Positions 20,844 to 32,985 are shown, counted from the stretch's first letter. The stretch is 64,000 bases of DNA from Hygrocybe punicea (GCA_963556145.1 OY744463.1:4712001-4776000), one strand, 5' to 3'. Numbers and translations are program-made. Notes: generated from the sequence alone by a model not told the origin.

Positions 20844-23477
20844 TCACCATTCCCCGACCTCCCCATCGGCCGTCCCCACCTCCAGCCACGCGTGCCCCAC
20901 CATCTCGCGCGCCGATGTCCGCTTATGCATGTCCGCAGCGAGCATTGGTTCTAGGAATGCACATAGCGCAGTGGCATCTGCATCTGTGTACAGGTACTTC
21001 TCCACCATGACGCGCTTGAGCGGCCATGGCTTCAGAGTCTTGATATACCGCAGGCCGCCTGCAACCACAACGTTAAGTTACAGTTCTTATCTAGGGCAGG
21101 ATTGCGAAACGTACCGGTGTGGTCAAACAACTCCCGACTGTATTTACCCCCCATTTTGGCCTCGAGTGAGAAATCGCCCAGCAGCTCGACAATTTGCGCC
21201 ATGTGGTCGTCATCCTTAGTGAACAGCTCGCCCTGACCCTGCGGATCAAAGAGGTATTCCGCCGTCAGCAGCTCAAATACCTGAGATCAGGCAACAACAA
21301 GCGTCAACATCAAAATGGAAAAAGATGGTTGGAGCAGGCGACTCACCACGCAGGCTAGGCTCCAGACGTCCACGCGTGCGTCCCAGTCCCGACGGCCCAC
21401 TATGGCTTCTGGTGCGCGGTACTGCCGCGTCTGGATATCCTCAGTAAAGTGCTGCGTGCTTGGCGTTGCGTTACCCAAGTCCGCGATCTTGATTGAGATC
21501 GGGGGTGTAGAAATGGAAAGATGTGAGGAGGGGGAGGGGGAGATGGTGGGAGATGGTGGTGGAGACGTGGGCCTAGGAGTGACGGATGCGGGGGAGATGG
21601 TTGACGAAGAGAGGGGCGTGTGCGGAGGGGCACCTGCGCTTGCGCTACTCAATAAATTCTCTTTGCGTGTGGACGACGTCGACGAGGAGGTGCAGTGGGA
21701 CCTTTCTCGTGGCGCTGTCTGGGTTAGCAGGGAGGGTTGGGCATCCTGCTTCGACGCTCCTGTTGCATCCAGCTGGAAATATCCGCCCTCGTCATCCTCG
21801 CCCTGTACCACCGGGCCAGTGGGGGAAACTGACACGGAGGCGGATACCACCAATGCTGGCGCAGGTGTCGCAGTTCCTCCGACAAGCCATGCTGCAGTGT
21901 CTTTGCGCAAGGACGACAGCGGGGAAGATGACGAGGGCTGGTTCTGCGCAGAAGTCGATATATTGCTTTTGCAGGACGGAGAAATGGCTTTAGCCTTCCA
22001 GGATGCCAACGACTCGCGCCACGATGTCGGATTTACAATCTTCTCTTTCCACGAGGACGGCGGGGACGGCCCTGGGGTACCTGCATGCTCCTGCCATCCG
22101 CTCTTCCACGAAGGGCTCATCCCCGAGTGCACGTTCGTCGTGCGTATGGGGACCGCCAGCGATATGGGTTCGATGGCTTTGGCATCACCCAGCCCCGTCA
22201 TCGTGCACCTGACAGCACCACCGAGGGCGTTCCCCTGGCTCACAGAGGTTGCCGGCGTACTCACAGCGGCCATTGAGGTGAGGGAGAGCGAGGACGAAGA
22301 CGTCGTGGAGGTACTCGGTGAGGTTGGTGCAGCCGCCTGTGCAAGCTCTGTAGCCTTTGCCAACTGAGGCTCAGCAGTGGCGACGGTGGCGCCTACAGCT
22401 GCGGGGCCGGAAGGGCCAGAAGGGGAAGCGATCCGGGACATGTGCATCAAGTTCACGCTATTTACCTTCCCGCCACTGTTACTGGCGCTGGCGCTGTTAT
22501 TGGTGCTTTTCCCCCCGCTGAGGCTTCCACGTCCGGGGCTCGCCAGGGGCTGCGAATCGAATATCTGGACCTGGCGACGGGTGGCGCGGCCCGCATGGGA
22601 GTTGGGAATGGAGACGCCACCGGCGCGAGACTTGGTCGGGAGGGGTACACCAACGCGGCGCGAGGTCGGGGAGGGACAGAGGGTCAATTCGGCCTGTATG
22701 TGGGATTCGATATCGGGGATGGAGATCACTGGCGAGGGGATCAGGGAGACTGCAGAACCATATCCAAGACACTCACGGATGTTCTCGGGTTTGATATCGG
22801 TATGCACCAAGTCACACTCGTCGTGAAGATATGCGAGACCCAGTAAGATCTGGTTTGCCAGAACCTTGACGAGGGCGCGGGGAACGCCCTTCTTCTTGTG
22901 ACGCTCGATGAGGGCAAGGAGATTTTCACCCAGTGGCTCGAAGACGATGCAGATATGTGAGGACTCTGGGCCAGCATGGGAGAAGGAGTCGAGGAAGGAG
23001 ACGACGTAGTTACGGCCAGGGTGGGTGAGCGAGGCCTGGGATACGCGGGAGAGCAGCTTTATCTCGTCGCGGGCAGTCTCGGCATAGCGGCCCGCCGACT
23101 TGACTATCTTGAGAGCAGAGTGACGGTTTGTGCTTGGGGACGAGAGAGGGTTAGATTTCAGGGGTTTCGAGACTGAAAGGGGGACGTACTCGTTGTCCTT
23201 GACGAGCCATACGGTCGAAAAGTGACCCCAACTGAGGCATGGTTTGTGGGACGAAGACGAGGGGATGAGGTGAAAAAAAAACATACCCAAGTTTGCGCAG
23301 AACAAGATAGCGACCGCCTTTGAAGGAGTCGTTCACCTTCACGGGGAGATAGCCGCCAGCGTTGTAGTCCACCGGCGACTCTTCGTCTTTGGATTCCTGT
23401 TCTGGGACAGGGACGATCTTAGGGCCCGCCGTTGTGAGGACGTACTGGTATTTGGAGCATGGCTGTGTCGATGCCAT
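20844..23477 (-). CDS. SKY1: SR-protein kinase (SRPK/Sky1 family) with long spacer
   Basis: Phosphorylates Arg/Ser-rich splicing and mRNA-export factors. Exons (minus): 23477-23287, 23231-23190, 23132-22777, 22728-21347, 21280-21115 and 21058-20844; 783 residues. The kinase is split by a Ser/Pro-rich spacer of about 400 residues (roughly 200-605), the SRPK hallmark. Lobe 1 has LGWGHFSTVWLVKD, the Lys in ALKIVKSA and the catalytic HTDIKPEN. Lobe 2 has the SRPK-specific IKIADLGNA, QTRQYRAPEAI and VWSLACVVFELLTAEYLFDP. Exon 2 is 42 nt. The 48-nt intron 22776-22729 has no stop and keeps frame, so unspliced mRNA would stay readable, but splicing restores the conserved NILISIPDIES. Divergent from the OSR1-like kinase, 128 bp apart. 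Confidence 0.94.
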
Positions 23478-23605
23478 GCAGCGAGGGAGGGCCGCTGCGG
23501 ACGAGCGCGAGCGTTGAGAATGGAGTCGAACCGTTTTGGTTGCTGTTGAACACGTAATTTCCAATCGGTCGCCGCTGCCCTTCCGTCACCGGCCACCATC
23601 ATCAT

Positions 23606-25537
23606 ATGGCCACCGTAGTGGACCGTGCATCAAAGCCGTTCATTGGCGCCGTCGAGGACGAGTGGCAGCTATACAGGTATACATATATCCCTCTCCTCAT
23701 CGCTGCCGTCCCCAGCCCCTAACCCACCCAGCAATAACTCTGCAGACTACACTCTCGGCCTCCCTATCGGCTTCGGATCATCCTCCATCGTCTATACCGC
23801 CCTCTACCATCCCCCGGCGTCGTCTCCAGGCACACAACCCCCGCCCCCAACACCATGCGCACTCAAAGTCATCGACCTCGACTCGCTCCCTCCGCACGCC
23901 CTCCGACTTCTCAAGCGCGAGACCACTCTCATGTCCCTTTCCAAGCATCCCAACGTTCTTCGTGTCCGTGGCACCTGGATGGACGGCCACAAGCTCTACA
24001 TTGCTCTTCGTCTCATGAGCAAGGGTAGCGCAGCTGACGTCATGCATTATGCATGGCCCGGGGGAATGGACGAGGAGGTCGTCCGCTGCATCCTCAAGCA
24101 GGCCCTTGAAGGCCTCAAGTACGTTAGGTCCATCTGCTCTTCTTGTGCCACACTCATGTCCCCACAGCTACCTGCACATCAACGGCTTCATCCACCGCGA
24201 CGTCAAGGCAGCCAACATGCTCATCGATGACGACGGCACCGTTCTCCTCGGCGACCTTGGCGTCGCAGCTAACCTCGCAGATGACAATGACCATCACCAC
24301 CCCACGAAACGCGCAGTCAGCTTTGATCCAGTTGTCAAGCTCCCCACCCGCCCGAACTTTGGAAAACGCAAATCCTTCGTTGGAACGGTCCGTGCATCTC
24401 TCCCCACCTACTTGTAATACTGATATATTGTAATACATAGCCATGCTGGATGGCTCCTGAACTCATCCAAGGCCACCAGTACGATGCCTCCGCCGACATC
24501 TGGTCATTCGGCATAACCGCACTCGAACTTACTCATGGCCGCCCCCCAGGATCTCGCGATCCCCCGCAAAAAGTCCTTTTAAAGATGTTCGTGTATTGCT
24601 CCTCATAAGTAACTTGACTGATCCATCCCTCAAGCGTGCAAGATGAGCCGCCGACGCTAGAGCGCCATGCTGGGCCATACAAGTACTCTCGCGCCTTCAA
24701 GGAAATCGTGGAGGGCTGCTTGAACAAGGACCCAAGCAAACGGTGTGTGTTCTCTCCGTCCTTGTTACCGTTTTGACCGAAATTGCCATGTTCTCCGCTG
24801 CAAGTCCGACCGCTGCACAGCTGCTCGCTACGTCATTCTTCAAATCCGCCAAGAAAAAGTCGTTTCTTGTGGGCGCAGGCGGGATCCTCACGGGCCTGCC
24901 CCCGCTTTCGCAACGCCAGGAGCGCCGTGCGAAGCCTGTGATCGGCACCGGGATACCTGTGCCCGCGGTGGATTCGTGGGACTTTATGACAACGTTACGC
25001 AGTCCGATAACGAGTATTTTGGGGCATGGCAGGGGGACATCAGGTGGGCATGGACATGGACACGGACACGGGAGTGGACACAGTCACCGGACGAGCCCTA
25101 CGACAAGTATCTTTGGGCGAAGTCGGGCGACAAGCGTGTCAGGGCAAAGCCTAAACGCTGTGACTCGCCGTGGACAGCTTGCCGATGGTGATGACGACCA
25201 GATGTGCCAGTCAAAAGCTAGGTGTTCGGAAGATGATGATGACGACGTCACGCCAATGGGTAATCGTGGTGCACCTATAGAAACATCTTCCACGTCGTCC
25301 TTGCCTCCCTCGTCAGATGAATGCGGGGAGTCGTCGCCCCCGTCATCCGTGTCGAATTCGGTGCCGACACAGGCCACTCCCTCGGCTGAATCACCAACAC
25401 CACCGGTCCCTGCTTCGACAGCGAAACCAACATATCTGCTGAAACAATCCCCGTCGTCGCCCAATTTTGGTATTTGGCGCAAGCTCACGCGCGGTACGGG
25501 TGGGCGGGAGAAGGTTCGCGGTGGTCAACACGGCTAG
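23606..25537 (+). CDS. Ste20-class kinase, OSR1/SPAK/FRAY type
   Basis: Ser/Thr kinase of the germinal-centre family; relatives act downstream of stress or ion signals, and the role here is inferred. Exons: 23606-23676, 23732-24118, 24168-24387, 24441-24586, 24635-24742 and 24805-25537; 554 residues. Motifs: glycine loop [10 protein letters not shown], Lys in CALKVIDLD, catalytic [10 protein letters not shown], a DLG in place of DFG (LLGDLGVAA), [20 protein letters not shown] and the closing DPSKRPTAAQLL. The 240-residue tail is Ser/Thr/Pro-rich with a Gly-His run ([15 protein letters not shown]) and an acidic patch. I do not see a clear C-terminal docking domain as in animal OSR1. The intron-1 acceptor was chosen so that [13 protein letters not shown] stays in frame. 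Confidence 0.9.
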
Positions 25538-25808
25538 GGACAGAGGAAGTTTCTAACGCTAACGATGATCTATGAATATTTGACTTTTAGTGATACTTTA
25601 TATTGCATATATTATAAGGTAGCGCCTGATAATATACCCTCAACTAATTCATGGAAGGAATTCCATATGGCAACCGCAGTTTACTTTGTATATGCTGGGT
25701 GATGCTGGGTGGATGAAAACCACCTTGTACAAATTATAATAACGGTAACAAATCCAAGGTCTTTCTATTCTGGTAAAGGATTTCTAACAACATCCCCCCA
25801 CGAGGTAG

Positions 25809-26877
25809 TTAACCGATGATGAGTTTGCCTTCTGCACTGTTGAAGTCGTAGGCAGGTACCTCGAGATTCAGCTATGGCAACGAAGGATGAACAGAGAGAA
25901 CGAAGTCAAGCGTAGTAAGGACTCACTGGTGCGGGGCCTTTGCGCACGCGTCCGGCTGCCATCAAAAATCAATATGCAGAGGAGAAAAGAAACAAAGTCG
26001 AGACGAACAAATGTCGTAGTGCGAACCATGGCATGGGCAAAACCTGTCCGGCATAGCCGTCAGCAGTTGTAGATGGGGGCACGGCTGAAAACGGAACATA
26101 CCAGCCTCCAAAGTCCCCAGCTTCACCTATAGGAACGCACCCCAAATGCGTACACACCCCAAGCATGACCAGCCACTCGGGGTCCTTCGTCCTGTGTTCG
26201 TCACTTTGAGGATCACGGAGGTTCTTCCAGTCTACCTGCCTGGCCTCCTCGATCTCTTCCTGTGTTCTGTGCCGGATGAAGACGGGTTTGCCACGCCATT
26301 TGATGATGACATTCTTGCCCTCCGGAATTGCGGCGAGTTCGACTTCCACCTTTGCGAGGGCCAGGACATCTGCAGATGCGGCCATGGTGCTCAGGAACTC
26401 GGTGACGGTAGATTTGGCGACGGAAGCAGAGAGGAGGCCGAGCGAGCCTACCATGAAGTAGGAGAGAGCGCGGTTGTTGGACGTGGACGAGGCTTTGTAT
26501 GGGGTAAAGTCTGGGACCTGTGGTGCATCACTGACGACTGCCGAGGTGTGGAGTAGGCGCTGAGTGAATGTAGTCGTGGGTGCTATAGGATCTTGTGAGC
26601 AAAAAAAAAAGTGAGGTTTTTAGATATGTTGGGAATGCACACCGGTGATGAATGTCTTGGATATCAAGCCCGAAGAGGTTCTTGAAACGCCACCTGCCCA
26701 GCGGGGCGGTCTATCTGACCGAGGGGTGGTGCTGGCATGGTCATGTCCATGTCCATGTCCTGACGGCGGTGATCGCGCGGCAATGTTGAGAAGGGGGGCG
26801 ACTGGTATACCTGAGGGAAGTGTATGGACCGTAGGCGATAGGGTGAGTGCCTTTTTCACGGCCTGAAGAGTGGCCAT
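25809..26877 (-). CDS. RIP1: Rieske iron-sulfur subunit of the cytochrome bc1 complex
   Basis: Transfers electrons from ubiquinol to cytochrome c1 in the inner mitochondrial membrane. Exons (minus): 26877-26643, 26582-26102, 26043-26009, 25955-25927 and 25871-25809; 280 residues. An unusually long N-terminal extension carries a Gly-His run (SGHGHGHDH) and probably includes the presequence. The membrane anchor follows (FMVGSLGLLSASVAKSTVTEF). The 2Fe-2S ligands are in CTHLGC and CPCHGSH. The second ligand box sits almost entirely in a 35-nt microexon followed by a 29-nt one; introns between them contain no usable reading frame. The C-terminus GKLIIG is standard. Divergent from the bZIP gene. 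Confidence 0.96.
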
Positions 26878-27349
26878 GCTGAAAATATAATCTTGGTGGT
26901 TCAAGTTGTTTACGGAAACCAGCTCCGTTCCGTCCCGATCCAAACACCAACAAATCTCGAAGATAATAATTTTCTAGCACCAAGGGCTTGCCATCGCATA
27001 TTTGACCCTTTTGCACCAACATGAAGCTAGTTGAAGCCTCAGGTCGACCGCCATTCGATCGTTCAAGCTGATCCACCCAATATTCGTCTCTACCACAGCA
27101 TCCTGGCGAAATCTTAGGCGAGAGCTACCGATATCTCGCGCTATTCTGCCGTGTTCGCGGCCCAGCAAGAAACTCTGATACAGGAAAGAAATGGTCAAGC
27201 TTCATGCCAGTGATGACGTGGCTATGTCGGTATGTATTGTCGTCATTCCTGGAGAGATGGCGAATTCACTGACATCCGACGGGCGCCGAAGTTCACAGGT
27301 GAAGTGAAAAACTACTACTGCTCACGCTTCCCGGGCCCTGCCCTTGGCC
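26878..27349. promoter_or_regulatory. Divergent intergenic region, RIP1 / bZIP
   Basis: 472 bp with no supported gene. Short open frames on the minus strand run out of the Rieske gene upstream region and lack an ATG or family signal. Confidence 0.4.
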
Positions 27350-28316
27350 ATGCCTTCCCTTTCGTCTCAAGCAGACGATCTAGCCAATTATTTCAACCCA
27401 CATCAATCAGAATTAACCAACTGGGAACAATCTGTTTTCTCTTTTGCAATGGATCAAGTTGTCGGCGACCCATCGAGCAGCCGCAGTTTACGGCGACAAG
27501 ATTATGATCATCCATTGCCTCCTGTACACAACCCGAGCTCATCCTTCCATTTCAAAGTGGCAAATACATTTTTTTCCTTCCGTGATATCCAGTCTACACC
27601 TCACACCCATCCGGAGAGCATTTCTTATGAGGACATGGCGCGGACGCTGCAGGTGATGCAGCAAGGGCATCTTGCATTATCCATCCAAACTTCGCAAGAG
27701 CACATAACACAACCGCAACCTAATGGTTCCGATGCCCTCTTGCGACATAATCTAAATCCACAAGCCTCCCGTTCTCCGGAAGGACCTTCGTTTAACATGC
27801 CATTTCCGTATGTCGTGCTCGGCGCCTGCCTTCCGATGTTGATAATGATATGTCTAGGGGCGGACATCCTTCGCCTCCCGTCTCTTCGCCTTCCAGTTAT
27901 TCTCCTCCCGCCGAAACAGACGAACAAAGTGATGCCATCTCTGATGAAAAGCGAAAACGAAATGCTGCTGCCTCGGGTGAGTTCACGTTGCAAACTTTCA
28001 ATTGGTGAATTATCGGAGGCATATCCACATATCGTATTCTGCAGCTCGGTTTAGAATTAGAAAGAAGCAAAAAATATTGAATCTGGAACGATCCGTTTCT
28101 GACTTGACCGGCCGAGCCGACGATCTAGAGCGGGAGGCTGCAGACTTGAAGAGAGAGAATGAATGGCTGAAGGACATTGTCATCATGAAAGGAAGTAGAG
28201 CTTCCGAATGTAAGGAAGGGAGCCAGGCAGGAGAAAGCAAAGGTGATGCTAGGCCTGACGACCACGATAAACAGCGCAGACCACCTGAAACCAGCAAGGA
28301 TGATGGTGATGAATGA
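27350..28316 (+). CDS. bZIP transcription factor, CYS-3/MetR type
   Basis: Probable DNA-binding regulator; the closest family I know is Neurospora CYS-3 / Aspergillus MetR, activators of sulfur-acquisition genes. Exons: 27350-27807, 27858-27976 and 28045-28316; 282 residues. The basic region KRKRNAAASARFRIRKKQ is split by the second intron and followed by a leucine zipper (LERSVSDLTGRADDLEREAA) and the characteristic LKRENEWLKDIV. The N-terminal 190 residues are polar, rich in Ser, Pro and Gln, as expected for an activation region. The C-terminal tail is charged and looks unstructured. Start 27350 is the first ATG in frame. Assignment to sulfur control rests on the bZIP sequence only. Confidence 0.88.
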
Positions 28317-28352
28317 AATATTCAGACTATGATGTATTTTCGACTCGACGAT

Positions 28353-28382
28353 CACGTGACCAAAACCAGCGAATTTACGTAA
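28353..28382. promoter_or_regulatory. CACGTG and TTACGTAA palindromes upstream of NPL4
   Basis: CACGTG at 28353-28358 and the perfect 8-bp palindrome TTACGTAA at 28375-28382, both in the 195-bp spacer between the bZIP stop and the NPL4 start. TTACGTAA is a known type of bZIP site; a link to the neighbouring bZIP is speculation. Confidence 0.3.
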
Positions 28383-28511
28383 TTACCACCATAATTTATT
28401 GGCGCAAATTCAGCACTTCCACCCAGTGAACGCGTCAGTGCTTTCTGCCAGCTTCAAATCCAAGCTTCAATATTACCGATATTCAACGCACCACCCAAAG
28501 TTCCCATCTAG

Positions 28512-30848
28512 ATGGTAAATTCATCTACACGAGAGCGAGGCAAGAAGTTCACGACCTGGGTTTTATTAGCTAGTCAGAATCAGATCCAAAGACGGCAACT
28601 TTCGTTTCGAATTTTCGCCTACAGACGACATCTCGAAATTGTTGGCAAAGGTGCGCGTTTCGTGTTCCAGCAGGTCTCACCACGGCTTTTTCATGCCACA
28701 ATGGTCGGCACAGATCTTAGAAACAGCGCCCGATGCTGACCCACCAACTGTCACTATTTCAAACCAACCTACAGGGAGCGGAACGAAGGTCTCTACGTTA
28801 ACAGGGCGAACTCTCCAGAACCTTGGGCTCAAGTACGTTACCCTGCTTCTCGTCTTTGATAAACACGACTCAGTTGTGTATTGGTCAGGCATGGGGATAT
28901 CGTATTCGTGGGATACGCAGCAAGGGAAACGCGGCGTCAAGATGACTCACCAGTATCTGCTAGCAAGCTTCCCGCCACCACTCATGGCGTAGATTCCGCG
29001 CAGAGATTATGGGAATCTGTTCAGGAGGATCCGGTCGATATCTATTGGCGCTCGCAAGATGGCAACATAGCCCGCAGCCGCGACTCTCGGTTCTGCAGAC
29101 ACGGAGCAAACGGGATGTGTGACTACTGTCAGCCTCTCGAACCCTACGATGCCACATACCAGAAACAGAACAACATCAAGCACCTATCGTTCCATGCATA
29201 CCTACGCAAACTTTCCCCCACATCGTCGAGCACGGCCGCGTCCTCCATCCCGCCGCTGAACACCATTTCATACAAAGTCAAGGTGCCTTGTCCGAGTGCA
29301 GGTCACCCGCCGTGGCCAGCCGGAATCTGTACGTCGTGCCAGCCATCCGCATTCACACTGCAGTCTCAGCCATTCCGGTTGGTTGATCACTTGGAGTTTG
29401 CTTCTATGGGTATCGTCGATCGATTTCTACACGCCTGGCGAATGACGGGTCAACAGCGGTTCGGGTGGCTTATTGGGCACTACGAGCCATACGAAAAGGT
29501 GCCGATGGGCGTCAAGGCCGTGGTGGAAGCAATCCACGAGCCTCCACAGGAAGGCGAACTTGACGGCCTGACTCTTTCCCTACCGTGGGAGGATGAACCA
29601 CGTATCAGGGAGCTGGCCAAGTCGGTCTCGACGCCTCTCACTATCGTAGGTTATATCTTCACAGATCTCGTTCCGACCGATGAAGACCGTACAAAAAACG
29701 TGTACAAGCGGCATCCAGGCTCCTTCTTCCTGTCCTCGCTGGAAGTCATATTCGCGGCGACCATGCAGAATGCGAACGCCATGCGTTCGCGATCATCTCC
29801 GACGGGGGTATTTTCTTCGCGTTTAGTGACGGCGGTGTTGACAGGGACTGAAGATGGCCAGGTCGATATCTCTGCATACCAGGTATCCGAACAGGCATGT
29901 GCGATGGTTGATGCGGATATGATCGAAGCCAGCGTCGAGCCGGGGATCGTCCGAGTCAAAGAGGAAGACCGCACGCTCGATTCCGCGAGATATGTGCCTG
30001 ATGTGTTCTTTAGATATAAAAATGAGTACGGAATTGAGGTGAAGAAGAGCGCGAAGCCATGCTTCCCTGTGGAATACCTCCTGGTGAATGTGAGTAGGGA
30101 GGGGGGGGGCATAGTACTTTTACTCGTCCTTGTTAATGGATATACACCCGCAGGTCACGCACGGATTCCCGCAAAGTCCATCCCCGCTCTTCCAGTCAAC
30201 CAAGTTCAACATCGAGAACAGGCCCGGTCTTGAAAGCCAAACAATCGAGCAAGTCCTGAGTGCGCTCGCAACTCTTGATGCGCCCAACATCCACAAGGGA
30301 AGCGATGCCCACAAACGCATAGAACTCACAAAGTGGCTGAGCGACTGGCACCTCCTCGCGTTTCTTGAGACAACGCAGCTGTTCTCTCGCGTATGTCCAG
30401 CGTTACTACGGCTTTCGTTCTCGCTGCTGAATGCCTTTGGTTGGTAGGATGACATGAAGGTCCTCGCACGTGTTGTGTCGTCTACGGATTTACTCACTAA
30501 TCCCTCACTTTTGGACCCGCTCTTGGCAACGGACGGCTGGCAAACCCTCGTGACGTTCACCCGGGAAACTGCTCGTGCGTACCCACGGGAGTCATTCTTT
30601 GGCCTGATTTTTATTCCTACTGTGTTCACACAGCTCCGGTTCGCCCATCCACCTCAGCACCCACCACGTCCGGGACGAGCATGCGCGAAGAGATACCGCA
30701 AGATCTTTTCGACCAGATCGCTGGTGACGGTGCAGCGGGCTCCGGTGGTTCTAGTGCCAGTAAAGGTGTACGAATCTGCCCCCACTGCACCTATGAGAAT
30801 GTTGACAGTGGAAGAGATTGTGAAGTTTGCGGTCTCCCTCTTGGTTAA
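28512..30848 (+). CDS. NPL4: NPL4, Cdc48/p97 ubiquitin cofactor
   Basis: With Ufd1 it recruits polyubiquitylated substrates to the Cdc48 ATPase for ER-associated degradation and chromatin extraction. Coding exons: 28512-28514, 28570-28832, 28889-30089, 30154-30390, 30448-30574 and 30634-30848; 681 residues. The first coding exon is just ATG: the next intron (GTAAAT..TTATTAG, 55 nt) joins it to LVRIRSKDGNFRFE, the standard start of the ubiquitin-like domain, and exon 2 has no ATG before residue ~40. Zinc motifs CRHGANGMCDYCQPL and CPSAGHPPWPAGICTSCQ come next, then the MPN-like domain (FGWLIGHYEPY). A C-terminal NZF finger (CPHCTYENVDSGRDCEVCG) ends the protein. Confidence 0.95.
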
Positions 30849-31069
30849 CAGAAACGGAAATGAATAAATGAATTGTGTATCTGAATGTATGAATTGGACA
30901 CGACTTGCTACAATACTGCATGCGGGAACGGAACTACATTGTTGCTGTTCGTTATAACCGTGTCGATTTAATATAAAATAATAAGGAACAATCCTACGGT
31001 TGAAGAAATCGTCAAGTTAATTGTACAAAATCTAAAAAGGTGCTGAAACCCACACAACTCGCTTGATTG

Positions 31070-32638
31070 TTAAGATCTGAAAATCCACCACCCAGTAAAC
31101 GCGAGCCCAAACAATATCCCGAGGGATCGTGCGACGATGACGACAACCAGTGCCTTGCGGATTGCAGCGTAGAATGTGCTTAGTGCGGAGCCGGACCAAT
31201 TGATTCTAGGAATCGAATAGCAAGTTTAGCTGTCGAGAAATCAGAGAAGACCACACAACAACTTCCTCACCGCTTGTCGTTGGCCCCCCCTGACCGTACA
31301 CTTGCTTCCCAGCCGCGAACCACTTCACGATAGCGTTTCCCGAACACCCTAACCCAGATGGTCAGTATGTTTTGATTGTCAGTAGATTTTGAAGCCCACC
31401 AAATCCAGAAATTGACATCCGGATAGGAAAATCGCGGAAACACGCTCGCCAAACTCGGTGCCACCACGTCCACTCTCATTTCGCCGTCTGTTTGATACGG
31501 CAACTGCAGTGCGGGTGACAGGGGCGACGGCGAAGTAGGAGGGGACTTTGTATTGGATGACGCTGAAGATGGTATCATGTAAGACATGAGATCGAGAGTC
31601 ATTCCGAGGGAGAGACCCCAGAGTTTGAGGTTTTGAGGATGAGTAGTGGATTGCGTAGTGGTGGATGTGGTGGTACATTTACCGAGATTGTTATGCGTGA
31701 GACCATTGTTGGAGTCTGAGGATAGGGCAGGTTCGACGATTATTGCTGGGAACTGCATGCTGCCGACGAGTAATCTGACCAGCAGGCGGAGTGCGGTGGA
31801 GTGTTTTGGCGCGAGACGAGATGCAGCATCGACTGTAACTGTGGACCATCTCGGTGGAGAGTAAGGTGAGACGAAAGACGCGAGCGGGGTCCAGTGGAGA
31901 GTGGTGCCGGAGACGGGGTCGGTTGCTAGCGAGCGTGGTGTGAGCTGCAGGAAGACAAAAGGGGAGAGAATCATGAGGAGGCGCTTTCCGAGGGATGTTG
32001 TTATTTCGCGGTCATCAAGTTGGCCGATGCAGGTGTAGTCTTGCTCGGCAAGGTCGAGTCCAATTTCTTCCCATGTTTGACGCATGGCTGAATGATAAAA
32101 ATGCATGTCAGAAGTAAAATCAAGCGTGAGGGAAAGTGAAGAACCTGTGTATAAGCCGCCTTCGTCGCCTTCCTCCGTCCTGCCACCTGGGAAGGTGACA
32201 TGGGCTTCCTTGGTATTTTGCACTCTGTTAACAACGATCGCGGAGTCATCCGCAGAAATGTTTTCGCGATGAAGAAAGAGAATCTCGGGGCGTGCGCCAG
32301 GATCATTCACCCAGGCGAGATCGAAGAATTCGGTAAGTGTGGGCTGAGAAGTTGTTGGCAGGGGGTGGGGACCGGAAGGCGAGGGTACAACGCGGATAAT
32401 GAGTGCTACTGCTGCTCTTCTGGGTTCTGAAGGAACCAGATATTCATAAATGTGTAAAGGGCAGTGGTAAGGTGAGAAGACGCACGAGTTCGAGGTGAAG
32501 CAATTATGCGAGGGGGAGTTGAGCGGATTCGATGAAGAGCTCGTGATAGCAAGTGTACGACAGGGCCAGGTTTTTCTGAAGAGGTTGAGTGAGGGAACAA
32601 AATAAGGGAAACCAGTAAGAGGACAGACCTTGGGACAT
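31070..32638 (-). CDS. NUDIX hydrolase with C-terminal membrane anchor (CoA diphosphatase-like)
   Basis: Probably cleaves a CoA or nucleotide diphosphate; the closest characterised group is peroxisomal Pcd1/NUDT7, by inference. Exons (minus): 32638-32629, 32575-32486, 32426-32145, 32087-31400, 31348-31271 and 31205-31070; 427 residues. The NUDIX box is FPGGRTEEGDEGG..AMRQTWEEIGLDL, interrupted by an intron; the usual RE of REUXEEXGU reads RQ. Upstream RRAAVALIIRVV begins the fold. The C-terminal exon adds a hydrophobic helix (ALVVVIVARSLGILFGLAFT), suggesting a tail anchor. The first coding exon is 10 nt. Introns near the 3' end rebuild the continuous NFWIW-VFGKRYREVVRGWE. Confidence 0.85.
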
Positions 32639-32985
32639 GATGGCGGTGGAAAGGAAAGGATGGAAAGAGGGGGAACGCAGAATAAGTAGGACACGCGAGC
32701 AAATAAATTGTTTGGGGATCTGACGTAGGGGCCAAAAGTTCACACGGTACATTTGGAAGTTTTGCTTGAGGCTAGCTTTAGCTTGGGGCTTGAAGCTTGT
32801 GAAGCATGTGAAGCTTGAAGCTTGAAGGCTCAGTGGCTCACGCTAGTTGTTAGCCAAGTTATAGACGGTCATAGCTACCACTGTATCCCAACTTTGGCAA
32901 ACGTTGAAGTCGAAACGCCAGTGAATCACACGACCAACTTGATGTTGGTGAAATCAACAGGGTTCCCTAAGTATCATTATTTGGT
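32639..32985. other. Intergenic with AAGCTT-rich degenerate repeats
   Basis: 347 bp between the NUDIX start and the tRNA. At about 32765-32830 there is a cluster of overlapping GAAGCTTG / AAGCTT copies, probably a small tandem expansion. No gene is seen. Confidence 0.45.

Noticed and set aside
21315..22367. 350-codon plus-strand frame
   Set aside because: Antisense to the low-complexity spacer of the SRPK gene, where long shadow frames are expected.
23706..23746. Intron acceptor at 23745 in the OSR1-like kinase
   Set aside because: It breaks the frame; the acceptor at 23731 keeps DYTLGLPIG readable.
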